In this document: piece after piece, positions 53,836 to 62,103 of the stretch
Position numbering within the stretch: the first letter of the stretch is position 1
Layout: the number at the start of each line of letters is the position of its first letter
Source: Emcibacteraceae bacterium
GTDB lineage: Bacteria > Pseudomonadota > Alphaproteobacteria > Sphingomonadales > Emcibacteraceae
Assembly (NCBI GenBank): GCA_021774795.1
Contig: JAJFIR010000053.1
Span: 124,001-188,000, forward strand
DNA: 64,000 nucleotides
Direction: 5' to 3'
Notes under the pieces: model-generated
Databases searched by the model: none
Told to the model about the DNA's origin: nothing
The model's input: only the letters and a program-made list of their open reading frames with translations
Made by a program: the position numbers and the translations under genes

Positions 53836-55151
53836 GGCTCCATTGTCGGGCCGCGCGGACGATGCCGAGACTTTGAAGTCTGCCTTTTTTCCCTATAGGC
53901 AGACTTTCGGCCTTCATATTGCCGCGCTTGCAAGTCAGGTTTTTGCATATGTTCAAACCCTTGCGCATCTTGCCGCAATTCATGTTTTTGTTCACGGAAA
54001 TTCTGTTTTATCGCCATGTTTCGTTGCTTAATTAAGCGGCGCATAGAAAGCTGGTTTGCAATAATGCGGTCTTTTTCTGTTCGGTCACGTTCACGGCAGC
54101 GTAGAGCGTCTTGCTCATTTTCGGACCTTATGCGACTATGTTCACCGCGCACACGATCCCACAGTCCCTTATAGCCAGATCGAAAACGGGCTTGCCGCGT
54201 TAAAGCAGCCTGTTTTTGACGTTGCGCAAGCATTTCAATAAATGCCTGTCTTTCGGCCCGTTGGCATTTCACCAGTTCATCACGCTCATGCAGTAAATCA
54301 TCTTTTTGATGAAACACTTGCTCTTTCAATTCTGCCTTAAACCGCGCCATAACAGGCAGCATGTTATTTGCAATTTTGTATTTGGCCTCACTAACACTTT
54401 GTAAATCCTGCTCATCACCCAAACGGGCGCGAACATCTTTAATCTTAATGCCTAGTTTTTTCGGAACAGAATAAATTTCACCGTGAATATCCACGGCAAC
54501 TATCCGGCCCTTTTTATCACCTCTGGCAACGCTATAGCCCCGTTCTTTCATTGCATGAATAAAACCAGCCTTTGAATCAGATATAGCCCACGCATCCTCA
54601 AAAGACGTTTGTATCTCTCTCGGGTCTTTACCAACCCGTTTGGCTTGCTGCCAGTCGGCAAGAGTAAAGTTCCTGGGATCACGCTCCCCACTTATGGCGA
54701 GGCCACGCGGCATTTTCCAGCCATGTTCTAGGAATAAATCACGCGATAAGACATTCAGCCTATTATGGTCGTATGACATTTGAATGGCCTTCATTTCATC
54801 CGTATCAATGCGCGACCACACCGCATGGGCATGGCGGCGACCTTCTTTTTCGTGAAAAACAATTACGCGGGATTGACCTGAAAGACCAAGCCGCTTTTCG
54901 GCTTTTTCAAACGCATCCTCAAATTGTTCTATCGTGACCTTCTCCTGCGGTGGCGGGTTAAAGGAAAGCGAGTACATGAACTGGTTACACTGCGTTCCGC
55001 GACTAATGGCGTAAATTTCATTAAGAGCACCTTTAACTGTTTGCGACATAAAGCCGCGAATTTCATGCACTTCAATATGCTCGTTTTCTTCTTTCATAAG
55101 ATGATCGGCGAGGTTATTGGCCCCGCCGCGCTGGTTGCCTATCAAAATCAT
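53832..55151 (-). CDS. MobA/VirD2-like relaxase
   Basis: A 439-aa relaxase whose N-terminal domain begins MILIGNQRGGANNLADHLMK. The metal-binding histidines are in EGRRHAHAVWSRID (His107 and His109). SRVIVFHE is the preceding strand, and RGGANNLADHL contains the likely catalytic region. A long C-terminal coiled, highly basic part (residues about 270-439) would bind DNA. It nicks oriT during mobilization. The start overlaps the mobC stop (ATGA). Confidence 0.87.
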   Translation of the reverse strand: MILIGNQRGGANNLADHLMKEENEHIEVHEIRGFMSQTVKGALNEIYAISRGTQCNQFMYSLSFNPPPQEKVTIEQFEDAFEKAEKRLGLSGQSRVIVFHEKEGRRHAHAVWSRIDTDEMKAIQMSYDHNRLNVLSRDLFLEHGWKMPRGLAISGERDPRNFTLADWQQAKRVGKDPREIQTSFEDAWAISDSKAGFIHAMKERGYSVARGDKKGRIVAVDIHGEIYSVPKKLGIKIKDVRARLGDEQDLQSVSEAKYKIANNMLPVMARFKAELKEQVFHQKDDLLHERDELVKCQRAERQAFIEMLAQRQKQAALTRQARFRSGYKGLWDRVRGEHSRIRSENEQDALRCRERDRTEKDRIIANQLSMRRLIKQRNMAIKQNFREQKHELRQDAQGFEHMQKPDLQARQYEGRKSAYREKRQTSKSRHRPRGPTMEP

Positions 55152-55591
55152 TTACCGCCCTCACGCTGAACCCCAAGCGCATAAACCATTGCTCTGCACA
55201 TCGCATCTATATCAGTGCAGGTTTTATCAAGCTTGTTTTCCAATTCAGGCGTAACAGGCAGTGTGCCAGATTGCGCCGCCATTGCTATGGCCATCATGGA
55301 GGCTGCCAGTTCAGATTGTCCGAATGTAGAAAGCAGCCGCGCAATGGTTTGGGCATCCATGCTTGGTTGACGTTTCTTACGGCTGGCTTGAGGTTTGCGC
55401 GGGGCGGCATCATCACCAAAGAGTTTTTCACGCACATAAGCACTGCGCTGCATCTTTCCGGCATCACGTTTCAGGCGGTTATGTTCGTCATGCGTCAAAC
55501 GCAACGAAAACGGCGGCGGCAGTTTCCTTTTACGTTTTGGTTTAATGGAACCTAGCGCATTAAATTCTGTGATGTTTGAAAGACCGTTCAT
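55148..55591 (-). CDS. mobC: MobC-like relaxosome accessory protein
   Basis: A 147-aa protein with a basic region (KPKRKRKLPPP) and the ribbon-helix-helix-like segment PFSLRLTHDEHNRLKRDAGKMQRSAYVREKLFGD, typical of MobC. It helps the relaxase melt and bind oriT. Its start codon overlaps the stop of the 38-codon ORF (ATGA), and the relaxase start overlaps its stop. Confidence 0.82.
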   Translation of the reverse strand: MNGLSNITEFNALGSIKPKRKRKLPPPFSLRLTHDEHNRLKRDAGKMQRSAYVREKLFGDDAAPRKPQASRKKRQPSMDAQTIARLLSTFGQSELAASMMAIAMAAQSGTLPVTPELENKLDKTCTDIDAMCRAMVYALGVQREGGK

Positions 55592-55704
55592 AATGAAGGC
55601 CCTTCAAGATCGTTAAAGTTAATTTCTGAATGTTTTAGTTGATGTTCCCAGTCGGCCAATTCTTCAAATAAAGAGTTTAAACTTTCTCCCTTTAGGCGCA
55701 CCAT
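55588..55704 (-). CDS. 38-codon ORF; 3' end of the circular-form recombinase gene
   Basis: In the integrated form it is ATG GTG CGC CTA..., 38 codons ending TGA over the mobC start. The first eight bases lie in the attR core (55695-55703). When element ends are joined at the core, TTG of the recombinase precedes GTG CGC CTA in the same frame, so this ORF is the missing recombinase C-terminus. The peptide NSLFEELADWEHQLK is helical, as expected of a real C-terminal segment. It probably gives little product on its own. Confidence 0.7.
   Translation of the reverse strand: MVRLKGESLNSLFEELADWEHQLKHSEINFNDLEGPSL
55695..55703. other. Putative attR core
   Basis: GGCGCACCA matches the last nine bases of tRNA-Arg (GGCGCGCCA) except for one base. 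It lies at the start of the 38-codon ORF, and the flanking minus-strand CTAAAGGGAG parallels CTAAAGGAGG beside attL. The sequence beyond it (TTATTTCAGGGTCC) would be the original chromosomal flank. Confidence 0.6.
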
Positions 55705-55722
55705 TATTTCAGGGTCCTAACC

Positions 55723-55762
55723 GGACACATAGGTTACAGTTTATACTGGAGACATGGGTAAC
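55723..55762. repeat. IS-end-like tandem motif next to attR
   Basis: GGACACATAGGTTAC (55723-55737) and GGAGACATGGGTAAC (55748-55762) are direct repeats differing at three of fifteen bases and separated by ten bases. Paired motifs of this kind resemble the terminal transposase-binding repeats of IS481/IS3-type elements. No transposase is present, so it would be a solo end or scar. Confidence 0.4.
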
Positions 55763-55769
55763 ACATATT

Positions 55770-56957
55770 TCAAATCACATTTATGCCGTTTTCTTTCAAT
55801 ATTTTGATAAATTGATCAGGATCTTGTGCTTTATATCTAAATTTTGAAATCTCCGGACCCGGGTTTTCCTCAGGATACCATACCTTACGACCAACAATCG
55901 CGGGCCCCAGTTCCGCCCGCCTGTCATATTGCACGGCCCTTGCTTGATTAACCTGCGAAAAAAGCTTCGTCATATTCGGGCCAACATATGGGGAAAGCGC
56001 AAGCGCCGAGCAAAGTGCCCTGATAAAGGCCATATGGCCGCCTAACTTAACGCTGGAAAAATGCCATGCTCTGGTGAATGAATGTGGTGCAACCCGCTCC
56101 CCAATCCAGAAGCGTATGGCTGGCGGCATATAAGGTGAGGTTATTCTATGTAATTTACCGAGAAAGTTATTAAATTTATTTCGGGGCCAAATCATATATT
56201 TCCAGTCAGTAGAAAGCAGTATTTCGCTATATTGACCTTGCCAGAATATTACTTTTTTATCATATTCATTGGTAATATTACGTAAATCCGCACCCCATTT
56301 CCAGTTCGAAAGTTCCATCCGGCAACAACATTCAAGTTGTTCTTGCTTTAACATTTTCTCGTCATAAATATCTTCAAGCCGCCTGATTTCTATATTAAGC
56401 CCATTTCTTTTGATAAATTCAAGAACAAGCGGATAATTAGGTTCTGCACTCAGGGCTATAACAGGATTTTTCCAGGGAAGAAGCAAACTATTCATGCTGT
56501 CCTTGCCGCCACATAAAACCAGATTTACATATCCCGGATTATTTGCCTCAATTTCCTCAATATCAGCGGTCATGGCGGCGGCGACCTTCGTCATATAATC
56601 TTTTGGATCGTCGATGCTTTGATTATTTTTTAAGGGACCGCCAACCTTTTTGATATCTTTATCAATAATGTCGTGGCTGTAAAGCGACAGAAAATTAGGG
56701 TGTTTCACTTTTTTATAAATCGCGGCATTGAGACGCATATTTCCTTTTTTAACGATCAACGCAAGCAAGGAAAAGGAATAGTAATTTTTCCATTTATAAA
56801 CCGCGTTAAAATAAGGCGCACCGTCAAATTTATCCGCTTGCCACAATAGCGTTTCGTGGCGCGACCACATCATACTCTCTGTAAGCGTGGAAACAATTTC
56901 CGGCGACCGGACCTTGCTTCTTATTTCATCAATATAATGCTCCGGAGATTGGTTCAT
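55770..56957 (-). CDS. PP-loop (N-type ATP pyrophosphatase)-like protein
   Basis: A 395-aa protein with NLVLCGGKDSMNSLLLPW near residue 147, a variant of the PP-loop SGGxDS motif with Cys in place of the first Ser. ALSAEPNYPLVLEFIKRNGLNIEIRRLED is the strand-helix unit expected next. CCC in QLECCCRMEL may bind metal or sulfur. Related enzymes activate carbonyls with ATP, as in asparagine synthetase or tRNA thiolation. I cannot assign a substrate. It is the first chromosomal gene to the right of the element. Confidence 0.65.
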   Translation of the reverse strand: MNQSPEHYIDEIRSKVRSPEIVSTLTESMMWSRHETLLWQADKFDGAPYFNAVYKWKNYYSFSLLALIVKKGNMRLNAAIYKKVKHPNFLSLYSHDIIDKDIKKVGGPLKNNQSIDDPKDYMTKVAAAMTADIEEIEANNPGYVNLVLCGGKDSMNSLLLPWKNPVIALSAEPNYPLVLEFIKRNGLNIEIRRLEDIYDEKMLKQEQLECCCRMELSNWKWGADLRNITNEYDKKVIFWQGQYSEILLSTDWKYMIWPRNKFNNFLGKLHRITSPYMPPAIRFWIGERVAPHSFTRAWHFSSVKLGGHMAFIRALCSALALSPYVGPNMTKLFSQVNQARAVQYDRRAELGPAIVGRKVWYPEENPGPEISKFRYKAQDPDQFIKILKENGINVI

Positions 56958-56982
56958 ATTTCTCTAACCCGACTGCGCATAT

Positions 56983-57285
56983 ATGTGTTTTGATTTTAAC
57001 ATGAAAATCACTTTAGCCTGCTTCGTTATTTTTGTTAACTACTATCGCGGAACAGCCGGATTTCTTGCGAGAGATGCCAAAGCGAAAATAGGAATCTCAC
57101 CAAGTTATTTTAATCCGATTATGAGTAATACATTTCGTGCAGTCTTGAACCAACCTATTATGAAAGACTATTTACAGGAAATCGGTCTTGTGGATCATTG
57201 GCGCGATAACGATTGTCCAAATTTTTTCCGTGCGGCAGGCGAGGATGATTTCGAATGTCAGGATGGTGAGGGGAACTGGCCGTAA
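56983..57285 (+). pseudogene. C-terminal fragment of a TPR/adenylate-cyclase-like protein
   Basis: The 100 codons end IMKDYLQEIGLVDHWRDNDC and FFRAAGEDDFECQDGEG, which match the C-terminal motif (YLxEIGLxxYWR...GWPxxCRPxGxDDFEC) of alphaproteobacterial winged-helix/TPR cyclase-like proteins. The upstream TPR and catalytic parts are missing, so only the tail persists and its first codons are unrelated. It is likely to be a broken relic. Confidence 0.6.
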
Positions 57286-57644
57286 TCTTATCTTCTGCAC
57301 AGAGTTAGTTAAAGCAATTTAAATGGCTGCTCTGGCCGCGACTGTGTGAATACGAAATATTTGGATTGCTACTCTTAAAACCCGCCTTATTTTCCTGATC
57401 CCACATCTGCATTTTCTGTTCAGCAGTATATTTTATCCTGGCTCTATAAGTCTAATCAATCACTCCATCTAACATATATTAGATTAAAGTGTTGCAGCGA
57501 CCAGTTGTGATCACCGTAGAAGCAGACGTTCAATTCTCAAAACACGAATAAACTATATTGTCCTGAGGGCAAAGCAATCATTGATCCGAGAAAAATGTTC
57601 TCATAACCTCAATCCGTCATTCAAATTAATCTCGAAGGAATTTG

Positions 57645-57812
57645 TTATGAAACCGAGTGTTGCAGAAAACCGAAAAAAGATAATTAATCTTGAGGTAATA
57701 ACAACCATCTTAAGTACAAGTGAATTTAAAGGCTCTCCGGCTTGGCAGTGTCTTCTTTTGAATAGCTTGATACATACTTTGAGATTATTAAGAACTTGGT
57801 GCTTCGAAAAGG
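57645..57812 (+). pseudogene. N-terminal fragment of the same TPR/cyclase-like family
   Basis: An in-frame stretch with NLEVITTILSTSEFKGSPAW and QCLLLNSLIHTLRLL resembles the start of these proteins (LxxILASPEFxGSPRxxxFLxYIVEETLxG). It has lost the conserved end of that block and runs without a break into the next gene's start region. Together with the fragment at 56983 it suggests loss of a whole tandem copy in between. Similarity is visible by eye only. Confidence 0.45.
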
Positions 57813-57820
57813 GGAATAAG

Positions 57821-59062
57821 GTGATAAGCTATAAAAAAATATTAGCGTTTGTTTCAGTCATTGCAAATACGGCATGTGTCCAGGGTCAGAACCATAAAGG
57901 GATAGATGATTTTCTTTCTGCGAGTGCAATGGATGAGAATATGTCCGGCTTTGTGGCGATGGCCGCTGATAATAGTGGCGTTATCTACAGTGGTGCTTTC
58001 GGTAGGATGGATGTTTCAGAAGACCGTGAAATGACCCTCAATACCTTAATGCAGATTGCTTCTATGACTAAACCCGTCACCTCCGTTGCTGCACTTCAAC
58101 TTGTGGAACAAGGAAAACTTGAGCTTGACGTGCCTATTTCATCTTATTTGTCTGAGTTATCCAAGCTTCAGATACTGGACGGATTTGACGCGCAAGGAAA
58201 TCCTATTTTAAGGCCGACAAAAAAGCAAATCACACTGCGGCATTTATTAACCCATACGTCCGGCTTTGTTTATGAATTTTCTAACGAAAATGCGTTTAAA
58301 TATAGACAAATTGACGGCGTTGGAAGTGTGTTCTCGCCAGGAAAAGGATTTTTAAATGTACCATTAGCTTTTGAACCCGGAACGAAATGGGAATATGGCA
58401 TTGGCGTTGATTGGGTCGGCGTCATTATTGAAAAAGTAAGTGGAAAATCATTAGATGATTACTTCAAAGAAAATATCTTTGATCCTCTAAATATGAAAAA
58501 TACCGGATTTCACCTCAGTGAGGAACAGAAGGGCCGTTTGGCGACGTTATATTCCAGATCGGATGACGGATCACTAACGCCACGCGGGCGGCGACAAAAT
58601 GATCCTTTTTTTGCAGGAGGGAGCGGTCTGGTATCTACAGCATCAGATTATTTGACGTTTCTTCAGGCTATTTTAAATGGCGGAGAGTTTTTGGGGCAGC
58701 GGATTTTGAAATCCGAAACAGTCGAACTTATGTCACGAAATAACATTGGTGATTTATTTGCCGATGATGTGCTGCATTCTTATATACCGTTTGTAAGTAA
58801 AAACATCAATTTTTTCGAAAACTCGAAATCCAAATTCGGATTGGGGTTTTTAATTAATACATCAGAAATTCCGATGGCGCGGATGGAGGGAAGTCTGACA
58901 TGGGCCGGGCTCTATAATACCTATTTCTGGATTGATCCCAAAGGCGGTATTTGCGGGGTCTTTATGGCGCAGTTGCTTCCGTTTTTCGACGAGAAAACCA
59001 TAGAAATTTTCAGTGAGTTTGAGCGAAAGATATACCAACTCTATAAAATTAAGGAAAAATAA
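57821..59062 (+). CDS. Serine hydrolase, beta-lactamase/esterase EstB-like family
   Basis: A 413-aa protein from a GTG with GGGGAATAAG directly upstream; its first 25 residues are a signal peptide ending CVQGQ. The SxxK motif is S81-MTK-84 in QIASMTKPVTSVAALQL. Later elements are HLLTHTSGFVYEF, WEYGIGVDWVG (the tyrosine motif) and FFAGGSGLVSTASDY. This is the penicillin-binding/class C beta-lactamase fold used by many esterases, so resistance activity is not implied. The next gene starts one base after its stop. Confidence 0.87.
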   Translation: MISYKKILAFVSVIANTACVQGQNHKGIDDFLSASAMDENMSGFVAMAADNSGVIYSGAFGRMDVSEDREMTLNTLMQIASMTKPVTSVAALQLVEQGKLELDVPISSYLSELSKLQILDGFDAQGNPILRPTKKQITLRHLLTHTSGFVYEFSNENAFKYRQIDGVGSVFSPGKGFLNVPLAFEPGTKWEYGIGVDWVGVIIEKVSGKSLDDYFKENIFDPLNMKNTGFHLSEEQKGRLATLYSRSDDGSLTPRGRRQNDPFFAGGSGLVSTASDYLTFLQAILNGGEFLGQRILKSETVELMSRNNIGDLFADDVLHSYIPFVSKNINFFENSKSKFGLGFLINTSEIPMARMEGSLTWAGLYNTYFWIDPKGGICGVFMAQLLPFFDEKTIEIFSEFERKIYQLYKIKEK

Positions 59063-59063
59063 T

Positions 59064-59531
59064 ATGACCATTTTAAATAAAAAATTATGCATTCCATTAA
59101 TTTTTTTTAGCACTTTGTTTTATACTCCAATTGCGATGGCGAGTGACGAAGAAGACGTCTTGAACGTGGTTCTAAAATGGGCCTCGCTAGAGAATGACTT
59201 AGAAGCGCAGGCTGAACTTGTTACTGGCGACCGTATTCAGTTATTTGAAATGTGGCGCCGAGCAGATCAGGCACAAAATTTAAAGGTGCAACTGGCGCAA
59301 AGGGCATCCATTTTGAAGCAAGACCCCGGCTGGAATGTTATTGTCACCGTTGAAGCACCGATTGTCCACATATACGGCGATGATGCAGCCGTGGTTAGTT
59401 TTAAACGCATGTATGAGGTAATTCCCGGAAACGAACCGCCCAGACCCATGTGGCAAACTTATATTTCAATGACCCTCATTAAAGAAAACGATGACTGGAA
59501 AATAGCTCATATGCATGGTTCTGCTGATTAA
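59064..59531 (+). CDS. Secreted SnoaL/NTF2-like protein
   Basis: A 155-aa protein with a signal peptide (residues 1-26, ending MAS). The mature domain reads DEEDVLNVVLKWASLENDLEAQAELV, VSFKRMYEVIPGNEPPRPMW and SMTLIKENDDWKIAHMHGSAD, typical of NTF2-like cone folds (SnoaL or DUF4440). It is translated one base after the hydrolase stop, so the two are one operon. The function is not known. Confidence 0.75.
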   Translation: MTILNKKLCIPLIFFSTLFYTPIAMASDEEDVLNVVLKWASLENDLEAQAELVTGDRIQLFEMWRRADQAQNLKVQLAQRASILKQDPGWNVIVTVEAPIVHIYGDDAAVVSFKRMYEVIPGNEPPRPMWQTYISMTLIKENDDWKIAHMHGSAD

Positions 59532-59576
59532 AGTCTAAATGTCCTCATTAAAGGTTACTGCTGCATTTAACGGTTG

Positions 59577-60440
59577 CTATTCTTCGGTTCGGCGCCACTC
59601 GAGATACTTTTCCATGATCTTTCGCCAGTCCCCATAGTCACGATTGTGAAGGCGATTAATAACGTCCTCATTCACCTGATCACCGGCTAAAGTGCGGTAC
59701 CAGTGTTCCGCCATAAGCTTGTAACCAAGATCATTTGGATGTAATTTATCGTCAATGAAGCAATCTGGAAAACATGCTTTGCTGACTGACCACATATCAG
59801 GGCCGGGTAAAATAAACTCAATACCACGCGAGAGGAGGCGGTTCAGTGAAATTCTCTCATTGCCAACCTCTGGCTCAACTGGTTCTTTATAGATATGCAT
59901 CGCAATATAGACGCGCTCGATGCCAAGTCCCCGAAGTCTGAAGGACATTTTTTCCATCGCATCTGCACCCATTTCAGCACCGACCATATCATACTCGGTC
60001 TTAACGGGTCCGCGAAGATCGCCAATAAACTGTAGAGATTGCTGTGCTATGACAATCGCGCCTCCCTTTGCCGGATCAGGCGCATCACCAAGAATTCTGG
60101 CTTCGGGGCCAAAAAAATCTCGCGTCATCGCGTCCATTGTGCGCTTGTATTCCTTGGAGCCATATTCGGCTGACCAATGTGCAACCGGTGCGCCGCCAAT
60201 CACGGCATTGAGAACATGATATTTACGAACACCTCCGGCATGATCATCAAGCATGTCCTGAAGCATGGATGGCCAGACATAACTGGTCGAATAACCAACG
60301 ACCACGATAGATTTTTCCTGACCATTGAGCTCAGACGCAAGAGCCGCTTGAACTGCAATAATCTTCATAAATATAAGCGCACATACAAACAATATGGTTT
60401 GTATACTTTTTCTAACAAAATGATCTGGTTTTTGCTTCAT
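59577..60440 (-). CDS. SGNH/GDSL-family hydrolase, secreted
   Basis: A 287-aa protein with a signal peptide (hydrophobic region about residues 14-33). The nucleophile block is VVVGYSTSYVWPSML and the C-terminal catalytic block is DDKLHPNDLGYKLMAEHWY (DxxH). The internal Gly and Asn blocks are less clear. Such hydrolases act on esters in lipids or polysaccharides. The 60441-60677 gap downstream of the histidine kinase contains only a 39-codon frame (60542-60661) with no recognisable family. Confidence 0.75.
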   Translation of the reverse strand: MKQKPDHFVRKSIQTILFVCALIFMKIIAVQAALASELNGQEKSIVVVGYSTSYVWPSMLQDMLDDHAGGVRKYHVLNAVIGGAPVAHWSAEYGSKEYKRTMDAMTRDFFGPEARILGDAPDPAKGGAIVIAQQSLQFIGDLRGPVKTEYDMVGAEMGADAMEKMSFRLRGLGIERVYIAMHIYKEPVEPEVGNERISLNRLLSRGIEFILPGPDMWSVSKACFPDCFIDDKLHPNDLGYKLMAEHWYRTLAGDQVNEDVINRLHNRDYGDWRKIMEKYLEWRRTEE

Positions 60441-60677
60441 TTCGACTCCTTAAAAATGATTTATGTGTTTCCCGGGTTATTGTACCTTGGTCTAAACACA
60501 CGATAACATAAATTAATAAAAGTTGCTATAAAGCCATATCGATGCTTTTTACGGACTGTCCGCTTTGGGTGGTGATCTTCGGCGGTCAACGCAAGACATG
60601 CCTGGAATCGTTCTACGGGCTTTCAAAATCCGGCGTCATTCTTGATCTTTCAGTTATGTAACATTCTTATGGGGATT

Positions 60678-62042
60678 TTAAGTTAACACCCGTTCGGCAG
60701 GTAAGGATATGGTCGCGAGTGTCCCAACATCAACTTTGCTTGATAAAGTAAATACGCCGTTATGAAGTTCAATTAATTTCTTGGTAATTGTTAAACCTAG
60801 TCCGGTTCCCTCTTCATTTAAATCATGGACTTCATTACTTTGTTCGAAAGGGTGCAATACTTGTTCTAATCGATCTGCCGGAATTCCTATACCGTTATCA
60901 GCGATTTCAACATTAATACTGCCGCCCTCATTTTTACGAATGCTCGAGGTAATAGTACCTCCGTGTTCGGTATATTTAACGGCATTGGATAATAAGTTAA
61001 TAATAGCACGTTTCACAATATGCTCATCTCCAACAATATTTGGATTTTCATCATCAACTTCCACTATAATTTTTAGGCTTTTTGTTTCTGCTAAGGTAGA
61101 TATTATTTTCACGGCTTCCAGCATACATTCATTAAGGTCAAATATGTCTTCTTTAATTTTCCATTTACCGGCCTCTATCTTTGATAAATCAAGAATATCA
61201 TTAATGACAGTTGAAAGATGGTTCCCGCTAAGCTTAATATCATTTAAGTATTCTTTGTATTTTGGTTCTTTAATGTCGCCAAATACACCCATTAACATCA
61301 TCTCCGAAAAACCAATTATTGCGTTAAGTGGCGTTCGAATTTCATGAGACATATTTGCGAGAAAGTTTGATTTATCCTTATTGGCCACCTCGGCCGCTTT
61401 TGCTTTCAATAAGACCATTTCTATCTCGTTATGATGCTTAATAAATATCTTTTCAATATATCGTGTAGCGAATATAATAATGATGATTAGTAAAATAAGG
61501 CCGATCAAACCGGCACCAATAAGAATGTTACTCAGCTGTTTACGGTAATTTTTAATAATATCCAGTGAAATCGCCACCCTGATATAACCGATAAAATCGG
61601 ACATTGTATGAGGAATAGCCAGATACATCATTTCAGTATTTACTGTGCTGCTAAGACGAATAGCCGTACCAAAATTTTTAACGACAGCAGTCAGAACTTC
61701 GGGTCGATCAGCATGACTTTTAACGGTATGAATTTCATTTGTTGCGACCCTTGAATCTGCCAAAACGACACCGTCATTGCGGATGATTGTTAATCGATAT
61801 GGGCTGTCAGCCGCCAGATTGTCAATAAATGGATCAAGCGTTTCGACTTCTTTTTGGACTGTAACAACATTAAAAACGTTGGCAAGGGTGGTGGCTTCTG
61901 TAAAAAGCTCTGCTTGTACACGTTCCATCATCCATTTTTCAATTTGATTTGCAACAAAAAGACTGCTCATCACAAATAGAATGGCAATCGGTGCAAAAAG
62001 AATTAGAAAATAAGCTTTTTTCATGATGCAATGATGTTCCAT
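60678..62042 (-). CDS. Membrane sensor histidine kinase
   Basis: A 454-aa kinase from the ATG at 62042 (MEHHC); ATG 62024 is an alternative. Transmembrane segments are at about residues 9-31 and 171-195, with a periplasmic PAS/Cache-like sensor between them (YRLTIIRNDGVVLADSR). The H box has His233 in NMSHEIRTPLNAIIGFSEMM, then N box LLSNAVKYTEHGG and G box DNGIGIPADRLEQ...GLGLTITKKL. No receiver domain or adjacent response regulator was seen, so its partner is elsewhere. Further upstream codons belong to an unrelated IS remnant. Confidence 0.88.
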   Translation of the reverse strand: MEHHCIMKKAYFLILFAPIAILFVMSSLFVANQIEKWMMERVQAELFTEATTLANVFNVVTVQKEVETLDPFIDNLAADSPYRLTIIRNDGVVLADSRVATNEIHTVKSHADRPEVLTAVVKNFGTAIRLSSTVNTEMMYLAIPHTMSDFIGYIRVAISLDIIKNYRKQLSNILIGAGLIGLILLIIIIIFATRYIEKIFIKHHNEIEMVLLKAKAAEVANKDKSNFLANMSHEIRTPLNAIIGFSEMMLMGVFGDIKEPKYKEYLNDIKLSGNHLSTVINDILDLSKIEAGKWKIKEDIFDLNECMLEAVKIISTLAETKSLKIIVEVDDENPNIVGDEHIVKRAIINLLSNAVKYTEHGGTITSSIRKNEGGSINVEIADNGIGIPADRLEQVLHPFEQSNEVHDLNEEGTGLGLTITKKLIELHNGVFTLSSKVDVGTLATISLPAERVLT

Positions 62043-62103
62043 TACCAGGGGGTTTATTAATTGTTGCTGTATTTTATAGGATGAGCGTAAATTATATATT
62101 AAC

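Larger units (their letters stand above)
34549..55694. mobile_element. Integrative mobilizable element inserted in tRNA-Arg
   Basis: About 21.1 kb bounded by the imperfect repeat GGCGC[G/A]CCA. It holds a large serine recombinase at the left end and mobC/relaxase at the right end, both transcribed leftward. Between them are a TraG/VirD4-like ATPase, a vWA protein with membrane partners, a tyrosine recombinase, unknown cargo, IetAS and a DnaJ-like protein. VirB4, VirB6 or VirB8-10 homologues are absent, so it should be mobilised by a helper conjugation machine. Base use in 42-44 kb and 49-53 kb is more AT-rich than the chromosomal flanks. Confidence 0.8.

Noticed and set aside
57581-57820. N-terminal extension of the serine hydrolase
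   Set aside because: The GTG at 57821 has a strong ribosome binding site and begins a signal peptide; the upstream codons look like a relic of another gene family.
58071-58650. Antibiotic-resistance beta-lactamase
   Set aside because: SxxK and Tyr motifs define the wider fold only; many such proteins are esterases and no true beta-lactamase signature beyond these was seen.
60781-61347. 188-codon frame opposite the histidine kinase
   Set aside because: It mirrors conserved kinase motifs on the other strand and has no independent support.
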